From contig JADFYG010000023.1 of the NCBI GenBank assembly GCA_015233155.1, positions 17,405 to 81,404 on the forward strand: a DNA stretch of 64,000 nt, in the 5' to 3' direction. Every line of letters starts with the position of its first letter. Position 1 is the first letter of the stretch. The notes below the pieces were generated by a model. It had not been told where the DNA came from and did no database searches. It was given only the letters and a program-made list of their open reading frames with translations. The stretch is from Candidatus Rifleibacteriota bacterium (lineage in GTDB: Bacteria > Muiribacteriota > Ozemobacteria > Ozemobacterales > Ozemobacteraceae). A program made the translations under genes and the position numbers. Shown piece by piece: positions 18,590 to 27,347 of this stretch.

Positions 18590-19866
18590 CTACTAATCAA
18601 AGCTGTTTCGAAGAAGCCAAAGCCTTTTTTCCCGGAGGAGTAAACAGCCCGGTGCGTGCATTCAAGGCTGTCGGAGGAACTCCGCCATTCATCGCAAATG
18701 GGAAAGGGGCATGCCTGCTCGACGTCGAAGGCCGGTCATTCATTGATTATGTCGGATCATGGGGGCCTTTGATCCTTGGACACGCTGATCCGGCAATTAT
18801 TCAGGCGGTCACGGAAGCCATCGCCGGCGGAATGACCTTCGGCGCACCGACTCCTGGTGAGACTGAGCTGGCAAAACTCATACAGCAGGCATTTCCCAGC
18901 ATGGAAAAGATGCGGCTTGTTTCATCGGGCACAGAAGCTACGATGGCCGCTATCCGGCTGGCGCGCGGCTACACGAAGCGCACGCTGCTCGTGAAATGCG
19001 ACGGCTGCTATCATGGACATGCTGATTCGTTGTTAGTCTCCGCCGGATCAGGAGTCGCAACACTGGGTATTCCCGGATGTCCCGGAGTCGTTCCGGGAAC
19101 AGCCTCGTCGACACTCACGGTGCCGTTCAACGACATAAAAGCGCTTGAAGCCGTGTTTGCCGCGCATGGCAAAGATATCGCGGCGTTCATTGTTGAGCCG
19201 GTGTGCGGCAATATGGGAGTAGTAACGCCCAATCCAGGGTATCTCGCCGCCGTCCGCGAGCTGACGGCCCGTGAAAATGCCCTGCTGATTTTCGACGAGG
19301 TTATGACCGGTTTCCGGTCGTGTTTCGGCGGAGTCCAGACAGGTTGTGGCGTAAAGCCAGATCTGACCTGTCTCGGCAAGATTGTAGGTGGCGGCCTTCC
19401 TCTGGCGGTTTACGGTGGAAAACGTGAAATAATGAATCTCATCGCCCCCGACGGACCGGTGTATCAGGCGGGCACATTGTCGGGAAATCCGGTTGCGGTT
19501 GCTGCCGGACGAGCGACTCTGACGCGTTTGCGCGATGAAAAAGATTTGTACAAGAAGCTGATCGCTTCGACGAATCTGCTCGCGGATGGCCTTTTAAAAT
19601 TAGCGAAAAATCATCATATTCCGGTTATCGTCAATCGCTTCGGTTCGATGTTCACGCTGTTTTTCACGAGCGAGCCGGTCACATCTTATGCAGATGCAAA
19701 AAAGGCGGACACGGCACGGTTCGTCAAATGGTTCCAGGAAATGCTCGGACGAGGTGTGTATCTGCCTCCGTCTCAGTTCGAGGCGGCTTTCGTTTCGGTC
19801 TGCCATGGTGAGCCCGAAATCGACACGACGCTCAACGCTGCCCACGGAGCCTTTTCCGCACTTTAA
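18586..19866 (+). CDS. hemL: Glutamate-1-semialdehyde 2,1-aminomutase
   Basis: PLP enzyme making 5-aminolevulinate from glutamate-1-semialdehyde (C5 pathway). FPGGVNSPVRAFKAVGGTPPF is the family N terminus; VSSGTEATMAAIRLARGYT, CYHGHADSLLVSAGSG, FDEVMTGFR and CLGKIVGGGLPLAVYGG (PLP lysine near residue 265) follow. Length 426 is normal. As last gene of the operon it feeds HemB, the first gene. hemA, hemC, hemD and a siroheme synthase (needed to link them) are not in this window. Confidence 0.97.
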   Translation: MTTNQSCFEEAKAFFPGGVNSPVRAFKAVGGTPPFIANGKGACLLDVEGRSFIDYVGSWGPLILGHADPAIIQAVTEAIAGGMTFGAPTPGETELAKLIQQAFPSMEKMRLVSSGTEATMAAIRLARGYTKRTLLVKCDGCYHGHADSLLVSAGSGVATLGIPGCPGVVPGTASSTLTVPFNDIKALEAVFAAHGKDIAAFIVEPVCGNMGVVTPNPGYLAAVRELTARENALLIFDEVMTGFRSCFGGVQTGCGVKPDLTCLGKIVGGGLPLAVYGGKREIMNLIAPDGPVYQAGTLSGNPVAVAAGRATLTRLRDEKDLYKKLIASTNLLADGLLKLAKNHHIPVIVNRFGSMFTLFFTSEPVTSYADAKKADTARFVKWFQEMLGRGVYLPPSQFEAAFVSVCHGEPEIDTTLNAAHGAFSAL

Positions 19867-19882
19867 GAGCCTGTCAGAAAAT

Positions 19883-19946
19883 CACCTGCATTACTGAAAG
19901 ATAGCCAGAGCTTCACAGCTTTGGCTATCTTTCAGTAATGCAGGTG
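19883..19946. terminator. Long hairpin (29-bp stem) after the heme operon
   Basis: Bases 19883-19911 pair with 19918-19946 across a 6-base TTCACA loop, with a single G-U wobble. The stem is far longer than a normal terminator and there is no T run after it, so it could also be a processed or mobile palindrome. It starts 17 bases after the hemL stop. An open frame that begins in its right arm (19938) is not used; the next gene starts at 20187. Confidence 0.7.
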
Positions 19947-20186
19947 AAACGGAGAAATGAAATAACCCATGGGACAAAAATACGCACAGTAACTTCGCGC
20001 ACCGATCAGTGGGTAATACACCAACATACAGGAATTTTCCTTCCCGAGCCTATATTACCAGATCACTCTTTTGCAAGTCGCGAGCAAGGCAAAACTGTAA
20101 CTTTATTTATCGTTCAGAAATCTGTGATTTCTGACGATGTGGCTTTGCGATTTTATCGAAAAAACACAGATCGGGGTGGAGGCAAA

Positions 20187-22784
20187 ATGCGTCGTTTACT
20201 CGGAAAAACCTTGTTGATGGGTTCTTTCAGTTATCTTGCAATGATGGCCGACTTCTCTCCCTTATATGCTTATTCCACTGACATTGGAACAATTGATACC
20301 AGGCTGATTTCAGAGACTTATTCCAGTGACAAACCTGCGGGGAAGCCAGTACAAGATTCCGTGAACGAGAGCATGGTCGGAATATCTCAACCGATATCGA
20401 TTTCCGGCGCGACACCGGCGCCCATTTCCCAGATTGTATCTGTGCCTGCGTCTGAGAAGGTTTTTGAGCCGGTTGCTCAGAAAGCCGCAGAGCCGGTTTC
20501 CGCGAAGACTTCTGAACCGGTTTCTCAGAAAACTGCCGAGCCGGTTTCCGCGAAGGCTTCTGAGCCGATTTCTCAGAAAGCCGCCGAGCCGGTTTCCGCG
20601 AAGGTTTCTGAACCGATTTCCCAGAAAACCGCCGAACCTGTTTCCCCGAAGGCTTCTGAGCCGATTTCTCAGAAAGCCGCCGAGCCGGTGTCCGTGAAGG
20701 TTTCTGAACCGATTTCCCAGAAAACCGCCGAACCTGTTTCCCCGAAGGCTTCTGAGTCTATTTCTCAGAAGTCAGCAAAACCGCTTTCCGAGATAGTTGC
20801 AACGCCGGTTTCAGAGCTGGTTTCTCAGAAGTCGGCAGAGGTTGTTTCAGAGAAGGTTTCAGCTCCGGTTACTGAGAAGGCTGTCGAGCCGGTTTCAGAG
20901 TTGGTTTCTCAGAAGGCAGCAGAGCTGGTTTCACAACCGGCTTCGGAGCCGGTTGTTGAGAAGGCTGTAGACCCCGTTGCTGTGCAGGCCTCTGAGCCGG
21001 TGTCGAAGCATAAATCAAAGTCGGCATCTAAACGCGTGGTAAAACAGACAGAAAATAAAACAGTAAAATCGGTGGCAAAGCCCGTGAGCGTAAGTGCCGC
21101 AAAACATATAGAACACTCCTCCAGGATTTCAGTGCCTGTTAAGAGCGCGGAATCCGGAGTCCCTGTAGACGTTTCTGATGGGCATTGGGCGCAATCGGCA
21201 GTTCGGGAACTTGTCTCCCGCGGAATTATAATAATGGGGCCGGATTACGAATTTCATGGAAATAAGCCTGCGTCGCGCTATGACGTAGCGATAATGCTTT
21301 CCAGAGCCATTCAAAACATCGATACAAAAAAGCTCAGGAATATGAATGCTGAAGATATGAAGCTGCTTCGGGTTCTCATGGCTGATCTGGCAAGTGAAAT
21401 CGGGATGATCAAAAAAACCGCAGATCAGCTTTTCCATCAGGATACCTTCATCGAGGAGCGTTTTGCTGCCCTTGAAAAGAAGCAGGATGAGCGTTTAGAC
21501 AAGATCGAGAAGGCAAAATCGCCGGTAAAGTTCAACGGAGACTATCGATATTGGTATGAAACGTCTCGTGTTGCTGACAATTCCAAAGGCAAAGGGCAGA
21601 CGAGCAAAAACACCAATCGCTTCAGGCTGGGTGGCGATATTGCCATTGATGATTCCACAACCGGAGAATTTCGTTTTCGTGTCGATCAAAAAGTAATGCG
21701 CGATGGAGATCTTCCCGCCGCGGCATCTGTCATTCCTACTGTGCCGATTGGTGGAACAACATTTAGCGCCGATCTCGTATATATCGAAAAGAAGAATGTT
21801 CTGGGAGGCGACTTTCGTCTCGGACGTCAGCCGTATAAACTTGGAAACGGCCTTCTGCTGATGGATTACATCGATGGATTGACTTTTTGCAGGAAATACG
21901 ACGACGAATTCACTTTCAGGGGGGCCATTCTGGCTGAGAATAACTCGCCGACTCGCGGTAAGAGTCATGGGCTTGATGCTAATCTGCTCTCATTCGAATA
22001 CGACTATGCGGCGAGCCACAGCATTATGCTATCCCGTCTGGAAAATCAATCTGATTTTGATAAATATGGCGCTCTGACTCCGAGGACCAGGGAAGACTGG
22101 TTTTCGATGGATTTATTGGGAAGTTTCAGCAGCAAGTTGGGCTATTTTGGGACTTTTGCCACTTATCGAAATGATCTTACCATCAATAATACGACGTCAG
22201 CTCAGGATCATCTCCGTGGTGATGTCGATTTCAGGGCTTACGTAATCGGTTGTAAATATCTGGCCAGCAAAAAGTTTGATACCGGTCTTACTATTGCTGA
22301 TGAACACAATAATTTTCGGGCTTTCGATATTTTGAATCTGGATTACGAGGAATTAGGCAGTGAGCAGCCGCTCAAAGAGGCGCTTAATGCTTTTGCTATT
22401 ACGGCAGTGAATGCCGGAACAGGAAATATGGAAGGGGTGCTTCCTCCGTCGTCGGGAACAGCCGCTCCATTCGCCACTCCGATTAAGCCCGCGAGTGGAG
22501 ATAATCGTCCAACCGGTTATAATTTGGGAGACATTCATGGCTATCGCGATCTGCAATGGTCTGGTCGTTATTATTTCAGGCCGGACCTGAATTTGAGGGT
22601 TGTGGCCGATATAATGGCTCCATCGTTTGGAAGATACAACTACCGCAACATAAAGGCGTTCACAGCGTATCTTCATTATCAGTACAACCCCATGTTGCAT
22701 ATCGAACTGCGTTCAATTAACGTCACCTCTGAATATGGCCGCAGTGCCAGTGACTTCAGAACTGAAGTATTCGCGCAATTCTGA
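20187..22784 (+). CDS. SLH-domain outer-membrane porin with 8-residue repeat region
   Basis: Signal peptide (RRLLGKTLLMGSFSYLAMMA), then about 200 residues of tandem 8-residue repeats of type x(S/A)EP(V/I)S(Q/A)K, a Lys/Ser-rich stretch, one SLH domain (VPVDVSDGHWAQSAVRELVSRGI, near residues 325-380), a predicted coiled coil (MADLASEIGMIKKTADQL ... KKQDERLDKIEKAK) and a long beta-rich C-terminal half of about 400 residues starting FNGDYRYWYETS and ending in aromatic FAQF. That order, SLH-coiled coil-barrel, is that of the OmpM/SomA porins that tether the outer membrane to the cell wall. The repeats, placed before the SLH domain, are unusual. GGTGGAGG lies 5 bases before the ATG at 20187; the longer frame from 19938 is not supported. 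Confidence 0.85.
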   Translation: MRRLLGKTLLMGSFSYLAMMADFSPLYAYSTDIGTIDTRLISETYSSDKPAGKPVQDSVNESMVGISQPISISGATPAPISQIVSVPASEKVFEPVAQKAAEPVSAKTSEPVSQKTAEPVSAKASEPISQKAAEPVSAKVSEPISQKTAEPVSPKASEPISQKAAEPVSVKVSEPISQKTAEPVSPKASESISQKSAKPLSEIVATPVSELVSQKSAEVVSEKVSAPVTEKAVEPVSELVSQKAAELVSQPASEPVVEKAVDPVAVQASEPVSKHKSKSASKRVVKQTENKTVKSVAKPVSVSAAKHIEHSSRISVPVKSAESGVPVDVSDGHWAQSAVRELVSRGIIIMGPDYEFHGNKPASRYDVAIMLSRAIQNIDTKKLRNMNAEDMKLLRVLMADLASEIGMIKKTADQLFHQDTFIEERFAALEKKQDERLDKIEKAKSPVKFNGDYRYWYETSRVADNSKGKGQTSKNTNRFRLGGDIAIDDSTTGEFRFRVDQKVMRDGDLPAAASVIPTVPIGGTTFSADLVYIEKKNVLGGDFRLGRQPYKLGNGLLLMDYIDGLTFCRKYDDEFTFRGAILAENNSPTRGKSHGLDANLLSFEYDYAASHSIMLSRLENQSDFDKYGALTPRTREDWFSMDLLGSFSSKLGYFGTFATYRNDLTINNTTSAQDHLRGDVDFRAYVIGCKYLASKKFDTGLTIADEHNNFRAFDILNLDYEELGSEQPLKEALNAFAITAVNAGTGNMEGVLPPSSGTAAPFATPIKPASGDNRPTGYNLGDIHGYRDLQWSGRYYFRPDLNLRVVADIMAPSFGRYNYRNIKAFTAYLHYQYNPMLHIELRSINVTSEYGRSASDFRTEVFAQF
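20450..21010 (+). repeat. Coding tandem repeat, 24-bp units in 48/96-bp higher-order blocks
   Basis: Within the SLH porin. The unit is GAGCCGGTTTC(T/C)(C/G)(A/C)GAAG-like, giving EPVSQK/EPVSAK peptides. A near-identical 96-base block recurs 96 bases apart (from about 20601 and about 20697), which shows a recent duplication. The downstream part (20760-21010) is more diverged. Confidence 0.85.
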
Positions 22785-22807
22785 GCCGGACTGTTAATGG
22801 GAATTTT

Positions 22808-23749
22808 TCAGTCTTTGGCAAGAACTCTGTAAATTGGCGGTTGTGGAGCTTCAAAAATGGGCCTGAGAACCATGAGCCCCTTGAAATCTTTATTGCCGCG
22901 CAGGTATGAGAGAAAATCATCGTCAACAACGCGATTTTTTGTATATGAAGCGTGACGGAAAATCTTCTTTCCGGACTGCTCGATGTAGAAAGCCATGTGG
23001 GTGACATCCAGGCCTTCTTTGTCACAAACCAAGGCGAGTATATCTCCTGATATCAATGGTAACTTTCCCGCAAAAACAGCCTGGGATGGAAAATACCAGA
23101 TAGTTTGTGCGGAGGTGGCGATCATGAAACGATCTTCAACGTAGAAGGTCCGGTTATTGCCAACCTTGTTCAAAAAAACTGTTCGAACTTTTGCCTCCGG
23201 GTGATTCCTGGCAATATTTTTCAGATAACCTTTGCTTTCATTGATATCGGCCCATTGAGAAGTGAAATGATTGCGCTGATGATTCATGAGTGGCTTTCCG
23301 TCAGCGCTATACGTGATATCGATTAGTCTTTGAATAAAAGAACCGGAATAATCAGCCTTTTCCGAATTTGCCAACGCCATGACTTGTTCTACATAGGTCA
23401 TGCAGTCAAGGAAAGTAAGGTCTGTTTGAAAAATCTGGACCGGTAAAGGTTGGGGATTTGAGGCTTCTGTTCTGGTCGTTGATTGTTTGCGTTCTTCCTT
23501 GATTCGTTTTTTTGTTTCCGGGTGATATTTCCGACCTAAAAAATAGGCGGATATAAAAGGGATTCGGCGTTCAGGGGGCAGTGAAATGGCTGAAGAAATC
23601 AGACGCTGAGCTTCGCGGGCGTCTTGAAAATTTTTGATGAAAACGGTTGCGGGTTGTATATGCCCACTGCTTTCAGCAATAGCTGAACACATTGGCAGAA
23701 TTATCAGGAGCAAATTCAGAATCAATTTTTTCAGGGAAGAAGGAAGCAT
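22808..23749 (-). CDS. Secreted DUF1460-type N-acetylmuramoyl amidase-like protein
   Basis: An NlpC/P60-superfamily cysteine peptidase/amidase. The catalytic cysteine is in LTFLDCMTYVEQVMAL and the histidine in GLDVTHMAFYIEQ; ISGDILALV is the usual strand between them, as in DUF1460 proteins that cut peptidoglycan stem amides or recycle muropeptides. N terminus is a signal peptide (KKLILNLLLIILPMCSAIA). The frame reaches 23785, but that ATG lies inside an inverted repeat (ATTTCACGCA/TGCGTGAAAT, 23767-23776 and 23801-23810), so ATG 23749, which starts the signal peptide, is preferred. Neither has a strong ribosome site. Confidence 0.8.
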   Translation of the reverse strand: MLPSSLKKLILNLLLIILPMCSAIAESSGHIQPATVFIKNFQDAREAQRLISSAISLPPERRIPFISAYFLGRKYHPETKKRIKEERKQSTTRTEASNPQPLPVQIFQTDLTFLDCMTYVEQVMALANSEKADYSGSFIQRLIDITYSADGKPLMNHQRNHFTSQWADINESKGYLKNIARNHPEAKVRTVFLNKVGNNRTFYVEDRFMIATSAQTIWYFPSQAVFAGKLPLISGDILALVCDKEGLDVTHMAFYIEQSGKKIFRHASYTKNRVVDDDFLSYLRGNKDFKGLMVLRPIFEAPQPPIYRVLAKD

Positions 23750-23766
23750 GGCTATCTCAAATCGAT

Positions 23767-23810
23767 ATTTCACGCAACGTGCCATAGTTTCAGACCTGAA
23801 TGCGTGAAAT
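23767..23810. promoter_or_regulatory. Inverted repeat near the amidase start
   Basis: ATTTCACGCA and TGCGTGAAAT form a perfect 10-bp inverted repeat 24 bases apart, between the membrane-protein stop and the preferred amidase start. It contains a second small palindrome TTCAG-AC-CTGAA. It could be an operator or an mRNA hairpin; not distinguishable from sequence. Confidence 0.4.
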
Positions 23811-23813
23811 GCG

Positions 23814-24341
23814 TTACGCCCCGTAATGATCTTTTCGGAGCTTTATCGAAATGGCCATGAAGGACGAAATGAGTACCATGGCAAATCCCAGGAAGATGAA
23901 AGAAGCTCCGTTGCCGATTCGACAGGCATCATGGAAAATATCCAGCCAGTTGCGGAATGGTGCCGTCGCGTCAGAAGTCGCGCCATTCTTTATCGCGACC
24001 ATATCATAGGTAATAACAGTTTCAATGATGAACAGGAAACCCGCAAAAAAAGAAATGGCCAGCGGTACAAATTTCTGCTTCGACATATAGCAAAAAATAC
24101 CAGCGATTGCCAGGAGAGACACGAGCGCTCCCGCGCCATGTCCACCGGCAAACCATGTCGTGGCTCCGGCGACGGGAAACTGGCAGTATGGAATGAAACT
24201 TCCCAGTATGACGAGACAGAATCCGATAATTCCGGTGAGCATCAGCGTATTTTCGAACTGATCATTGCCTGCGGCATGATTTTGCATGGTTGATACAATG
24301 TTATTTGAATTCGGGGTTGCGGGAATGTCAGGATTTTCCAC
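23814..24341 (-). CDS. Four-helix membrane protein of unknown function
   Basis: I do not recognise a family. Hydrophobic segments are LMLTGIIGFCLVILGSFIP, GAGALVSLLAIAGIFCYM, VPLAISFFAGFLFIIETVI and ASFIFLGFAMVLISSFMAIS, with a short charged tail. The soluble N terminus is polar and Asn-rich. A GTG start at 24401 has no good ribosome site; GTG at 24341 follows AGAAGGA by 8 bases, so I start there. It is 28 bases upstream of the amidase reading frame's longest form and probably shares its transcript. Confidence 0.6.
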   Translation of the reverse strand: MENPDIPATPNSNNIVSTMQNHAAGNDQFENTLMLTGIIGFCLVILGSFIPYCQFPVAGATTWFAGGHGAGALVSLLAIAGIFCYMSKQKFVPLAISFFAGFLFIIETVITYDMVAIKNGATSDATAPFRNWLDIFHDACRIGNGASFIFLGFAMVLISSFMAISIKLRKDHYGA

Positions 24342-24485
24342 GATATATGTTCCTTCTTTGTCGTTTTGATTTTGTTGATAGCAATTTGTTTTTCCGCTCA
24401 CAAAATATCATTCTCAATTCGTGATGTCAAAGGCGGTTTTGGTTGCAACCCGTGAGTCGCACATTTTGCAGACTCATTAATATAG

Positions 24486-25676
24486 TTATTTCAGTGAATA
24501 TGGCGGGGTTGCCGTTTCGCGTTTTCCTATGTTCATCCATGCGAGCAAGTCGGTCTTTAACCGATCGCTTGATGACAAAATCAGGACATGGTCTTCGTCT
24601 GCATAGCAGATCGATCGGACGCACAAACCTCTCTCTGTCATGCTGGATACGTGTTGACGGACATAAGCGGGCGGTATCCGATTGTCCTTGCCGCCATGCA
24701 CGACAAGTACCGACCGGGAGCCAACTGCCGCAGCAAACTCCGGTGCGTCGGTTCCATCCATGACAGGTGAAATAAAGACAAGTCCTTGATAAGTATTGGG
24801 TAGCTTCGTTGCCCAGCCGGTTACTCCGGTGCCGCCATTTGACAATCCGATGACGAATACCTGATCGGGGTCACAAGAGTTGTCCGAGCGAATGATTGTG
24901 TTGAGCCACTGCAGGGTCTCATCGGCACTAGTGCCCTTCCAGCGGCCATTTCCGAAAGTGGGGCAGATTATGACGAAGCCATGCTGATCAGCAAACTTTG
25001 CCCAACTCCACATATACGCTTTCAAATTGCCGAGCCACCCATGGAGAAAAACGATGACCGGGCATCTCTGAGCGATTGAAATCGACGGGCGATAAATATA
25101 CGCATGGCCGATCGGCAATGTGTGCAGGAACATTTCAGAATAAGCTTCTCCAATCGTGGACCCGATCTGCACAAAGTCAGATGATTGATCGAGTTGCGCG
25201 TAACTGTTGTTAAAAATTTCCGCAAAGTTCTTCCCTTGCTCCCTGCTCATGAACGGATCGAGAAACGGCAATACTGCTCCTCCGAGCCGGACCTGATCCG
25301 CTTCGTCTATAAGCCATGCCGGCGAAAAAAAGCTGAAACGGGCCGAACTTTTGTAAACCGAGACAAGATGGCTCCCTGGAGATACATGCCCTGTCGGCGA
25401 ACATATCTTGCAGCCTATGCCAAGACCGCAAGTTAAGACCAGCCCAATAGAAATAATGACCGGTGATGGCGAGCGCCATGCAAAAAGATTTGCCATTGCC
25501 CACCAGGCGGTTATTGACAGTAATGGCATGACTGTCAAACCAAAGAGTTGTGAACTGGTCTGCCTTGCAACCATAACAAGCGAAAGGGCGCGGATTTCCG
25601 CCCCGGCAGATCCCAGAAATAGCATCAATAGACCAATGCGCACCAGCAAAGGGGTGGCAGGCGTTCCGGGCTTCAT
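24486..25676 (-). CDS. Membrane-anchored alpha/beta hydrolase (esterase-like)
   Basis: Two or three N-terminal hydrophobic segments (RIGLLMLFLGSAGAEI, LFGLTVMPLLSITAWWA, PVIISIGLVLTCGLGIG) anchor a C-terminal alpha/beta hydrolase. The oxyanion strand VIVFLHGWLGN, nucleophile elbow GLSNG (Ser), acid VVHGGKDNRIPP (Asp) and DEDHVLILSS (His) form a complete triad. The nearest types are polyester/PHB-depolymerase-like and dienelactone-hydrolase-like esterases; the substrate cannot be named. It resembles the defective hydrolase at 1722-2840 (shared VFLHGW opening). The ATG has no clear ribosome site. Confidence 0.8.
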   Translation of the reverse strand: MKPGTPATPLLVRIGLLMLFLGSAGAEIRALSLVMVARQTSSQLFGLTVMPLLSITAWWAMANLFAWRSPSPVIISIGLVLTCGLGIGCKICSPTGHVSPGSHLVSVYKSSARFSFFSPAWLIDEADQVRLGGAVLPFLDPFMSREQGKNFAEIFNNSYAQLDQSSDFVQIGSTIGEAYSEMFLHTLPIGHAYIYRPSISIAQRCPVIVFLHGWLGNLKAYMWSWAKFADQHGFVIICPTFGNGRWKGTSADETLQWLNTIIRSDNSCDPDQVFVIGLSNGGTGVTGWATKLPNTYQGLVFISPVMDGTDAPEFAAAVGSRSVLVVHGGKDNRIPPAYVRQHVSSMTERGLCVRSICYADEDHVLILSSSDRLKTDLLAWMNIGKRETATPPYSLK

Positions 25677-25797
25677 TGGTGATTCTTTATCATACTTGGC
25701 ATCGATGAACTATGGATATGGCTGGAACGTCGGTCAACGTCATCGGCAATCGTCTGGCGGCGGCCGTCATTGCACGATGGGAGGGCGAGTAAGCGAT

Positions 25798-26931
25798 TCA
25801 GTATTCGTTCATTGAAGGAAAATATTTCGCGCTGATCACACTTTCGAATTCAGATTTTGGGTTTTTCCAGGGTATTCGGGCTTCGTAAAGTCGAAAAAGC
25901 TTATTAAGCAGTAACTCCCATGGGGGGGCAAGTAATCCCCTTCTTGCGCAAACATACGCATCGGCGCATAAAATAGGGAGTACCATACTTTTCTTTGAGA
26001 AATCGTTCTTATGGTGATTGCCGACGATTTCCACAAGGTATGAAGGGAAACCCCAGTGTACAGCCATCAATTGTCCGAGAGTCTGATGGCCGACTCCAAA
26101 GTGAATTAATTCAGCCATCGCCGGCGTTGACGGCCTTGTTTTGGCAAAATGCTGGGAGTCAGCGTATTTATCAGGAAAGAAGAATGCCATTCCCATTATT
26201 CCAAGGTCGTGGAGAAGACCTCCAATCCATATTTTGGAAATTTCCGACGAATCATATCCTAATTCTTGCGCTATAGACACAGACAGCTCCGCGCATTCAT
26301 TGCACATCATGAAAAAATCCTGCTGCGGCTTGAAAAGCGATAAATATCCGGTGAAAAGGTTGTAATGAAATATTCGTGCCAGATGGCTCATTCCAATGGT
26401 TGAAAGAGCCAGGGAGAGGGTTTCTATCGATTGTTGGCGATAATAATACGCCGAATTTGCAATCCTCATAATCTGACTTACCAGAGAAGGTTTGTTGGCA
26501 AGAAGTTTTTCCAGGCCATCGAAGTCGGCATCGTCTCCTGCCATATAATTGACAAGCACCTGTCCGTCTTTCGACAGTGGCGGAACATCACGTAAACATG
26601 CAAAAAGATGGGCAACCGTTGCATCACCCCTAAGCGACAACTCCGCGCTGCGGACCGTGGGAAACGGTATGAGGGCAAACTGCAGACAAGTGTCGGCAAT
26701 AGCCGAAGATCGGCAGACCACTTTCACCTGGGAGGAAGACGCGACTTCATATAATAATTCGAAAAAGGAGGTTTGTGCAGCAGTCACTCCGGACAAATCG
26801 ACAATGAAAGAATGCATTTGCGGCAACTGCGAAATCGTCTTTCGAAGCTCGGAGTCACGCTCTCCGATTTCCCCGGAAATGGAGAGGACTTTTATGTTGT
26901 CTTTTCGATCATGCCATGCAAAAGAAGCCAT
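25798..26931 (-). CDS. STAS-like/HDOD-domain signalling protein
   Basis: Residues 1-110 resemble a STAS domain (KVLSISGEIGERDSELRKTIS ... FIVDLSGVTAAQTSFFELLYEVA), here with Thr/Ser near the usual phosphorylation site. Residues about 120-320 are an HDOD domain: LANKPSLVSQIMRIANSAYY, SLALSTIGMSHLARIF, IWIGGLLHDLGIMGMAFFFP and HQTLGQLMAVHWGFPSYLVEIVGNHH. HDOD proteins lack full HD phosphohydrolase activity and act as scaffold or regulators, often in motility, stress or c-di-GMP circuits. A paralogue with the same two-domain plan lies at 50100-51314. No strong ribosome site is seen. Confidence 0.85.
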   Translation of the reverse strand: MASFAWHDRKDNIKVLSISGEIGERDSELRKTISQLPQMHSFIVDLSGVTAAQTSFFELLYEVASSSQVKVVCRSSAIADTCLQFALIPFPTVRSAELSLRGDATVAHLFACLRDVPPLSKDGQVLVNYMAGDDADFDGLEKLLANKPSLVSQIMRIANSAYYYRQQSIETLSLALSTIGMSHLARIFHYNLFTGYLSLFKPQQDFFMMCNECAELSVSIAQELGYDSSEISKIWIGGLLHDLGIMGMAFFFPDKYADSQHFAKTRPSTPAMAELIHFGVGHQTLGQLMAVHWGFPSYLVEIVGNHHKNDFSKKSMVLPILCADAYVCARRGLLAPPWELLLNKLFRLYEARIPWKNPKSEFESVISAKYFPSMNEY

Positions 26932-27139
26932 TTTTCAGTGAATCCTATGCGTCAGTAGAAAGATCAAATCTCCACCAGAACTTATTTTCTGCGAAAGAGC
27001 GGTAAATCTATTAATCTAATGCCGAACATTCATCGCACTTGCGTAGCGCATTACCACGAAATGGGACTGAAAACCGGTTATATATATAACTATCTCGCCG
27101 TTTGAGTAATCTGTCAAGGGCGCCCATTCAACGCCACGG

Positions 27140-27286
27140 TTATTTAATTCTCGACAGGTAGGGCAGCGACCGCCGGGCGCGCCGCGTCTTTTGGCACGAG
27201 CTTTCTCGGCTGGCCCGGCGCTTCAGCCCTAACATTCGTTGAAATCAAGCAATACAAACCATTCTCCGGGCGAGAATAAAATTAAT
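27140..27286 (+). repeat. Palindromic MITE-like element, copy 2
   Basis: Same orientation as copy 1. It opens TTATTTAATTCTCGACAGG, then GTAGGGCAGCGACCGCCGGGCGCGCCG, a GAGCTTTCTCGGC centre, GGCCCGGCG, CATTCGTTGAAATCAAG and ends in GAGAATAAAATTAAT (terminal repeat partly lost). It lies in the 416-base gap between the HDOD gene and the large helicase; bases 26932-27139 hold no gene that I can see. Confidence 0.8.
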
Positions 27287-27308
27287 CAGAACAGCAAAGC
27301 TGTTTTTA

Positions 27309-27336
27309 TTCGCGGATGACACAGATGCACGCTGAT
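27309..27336 (-). repeat. Short 10-bp-unit repeat fragment
   Basis: Read on the minus strand: ATCAGCGTGC, ATCTGTGTC, ATCCGCGAAT, about 10-base units of ATC-(T/C)GTG type. The same class occurs at 38437-38467. It abuts MITE-like copy 2. Confidence 0.5.
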
Positions 27337-27347
27337 GGAAGAAGTTG

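Noticed and set aside
20450..21010. CRISPR-like array
   Set aside because: Repeats are in frame, continuous and lack unique spacers; they encode the porin's peptide repeat.
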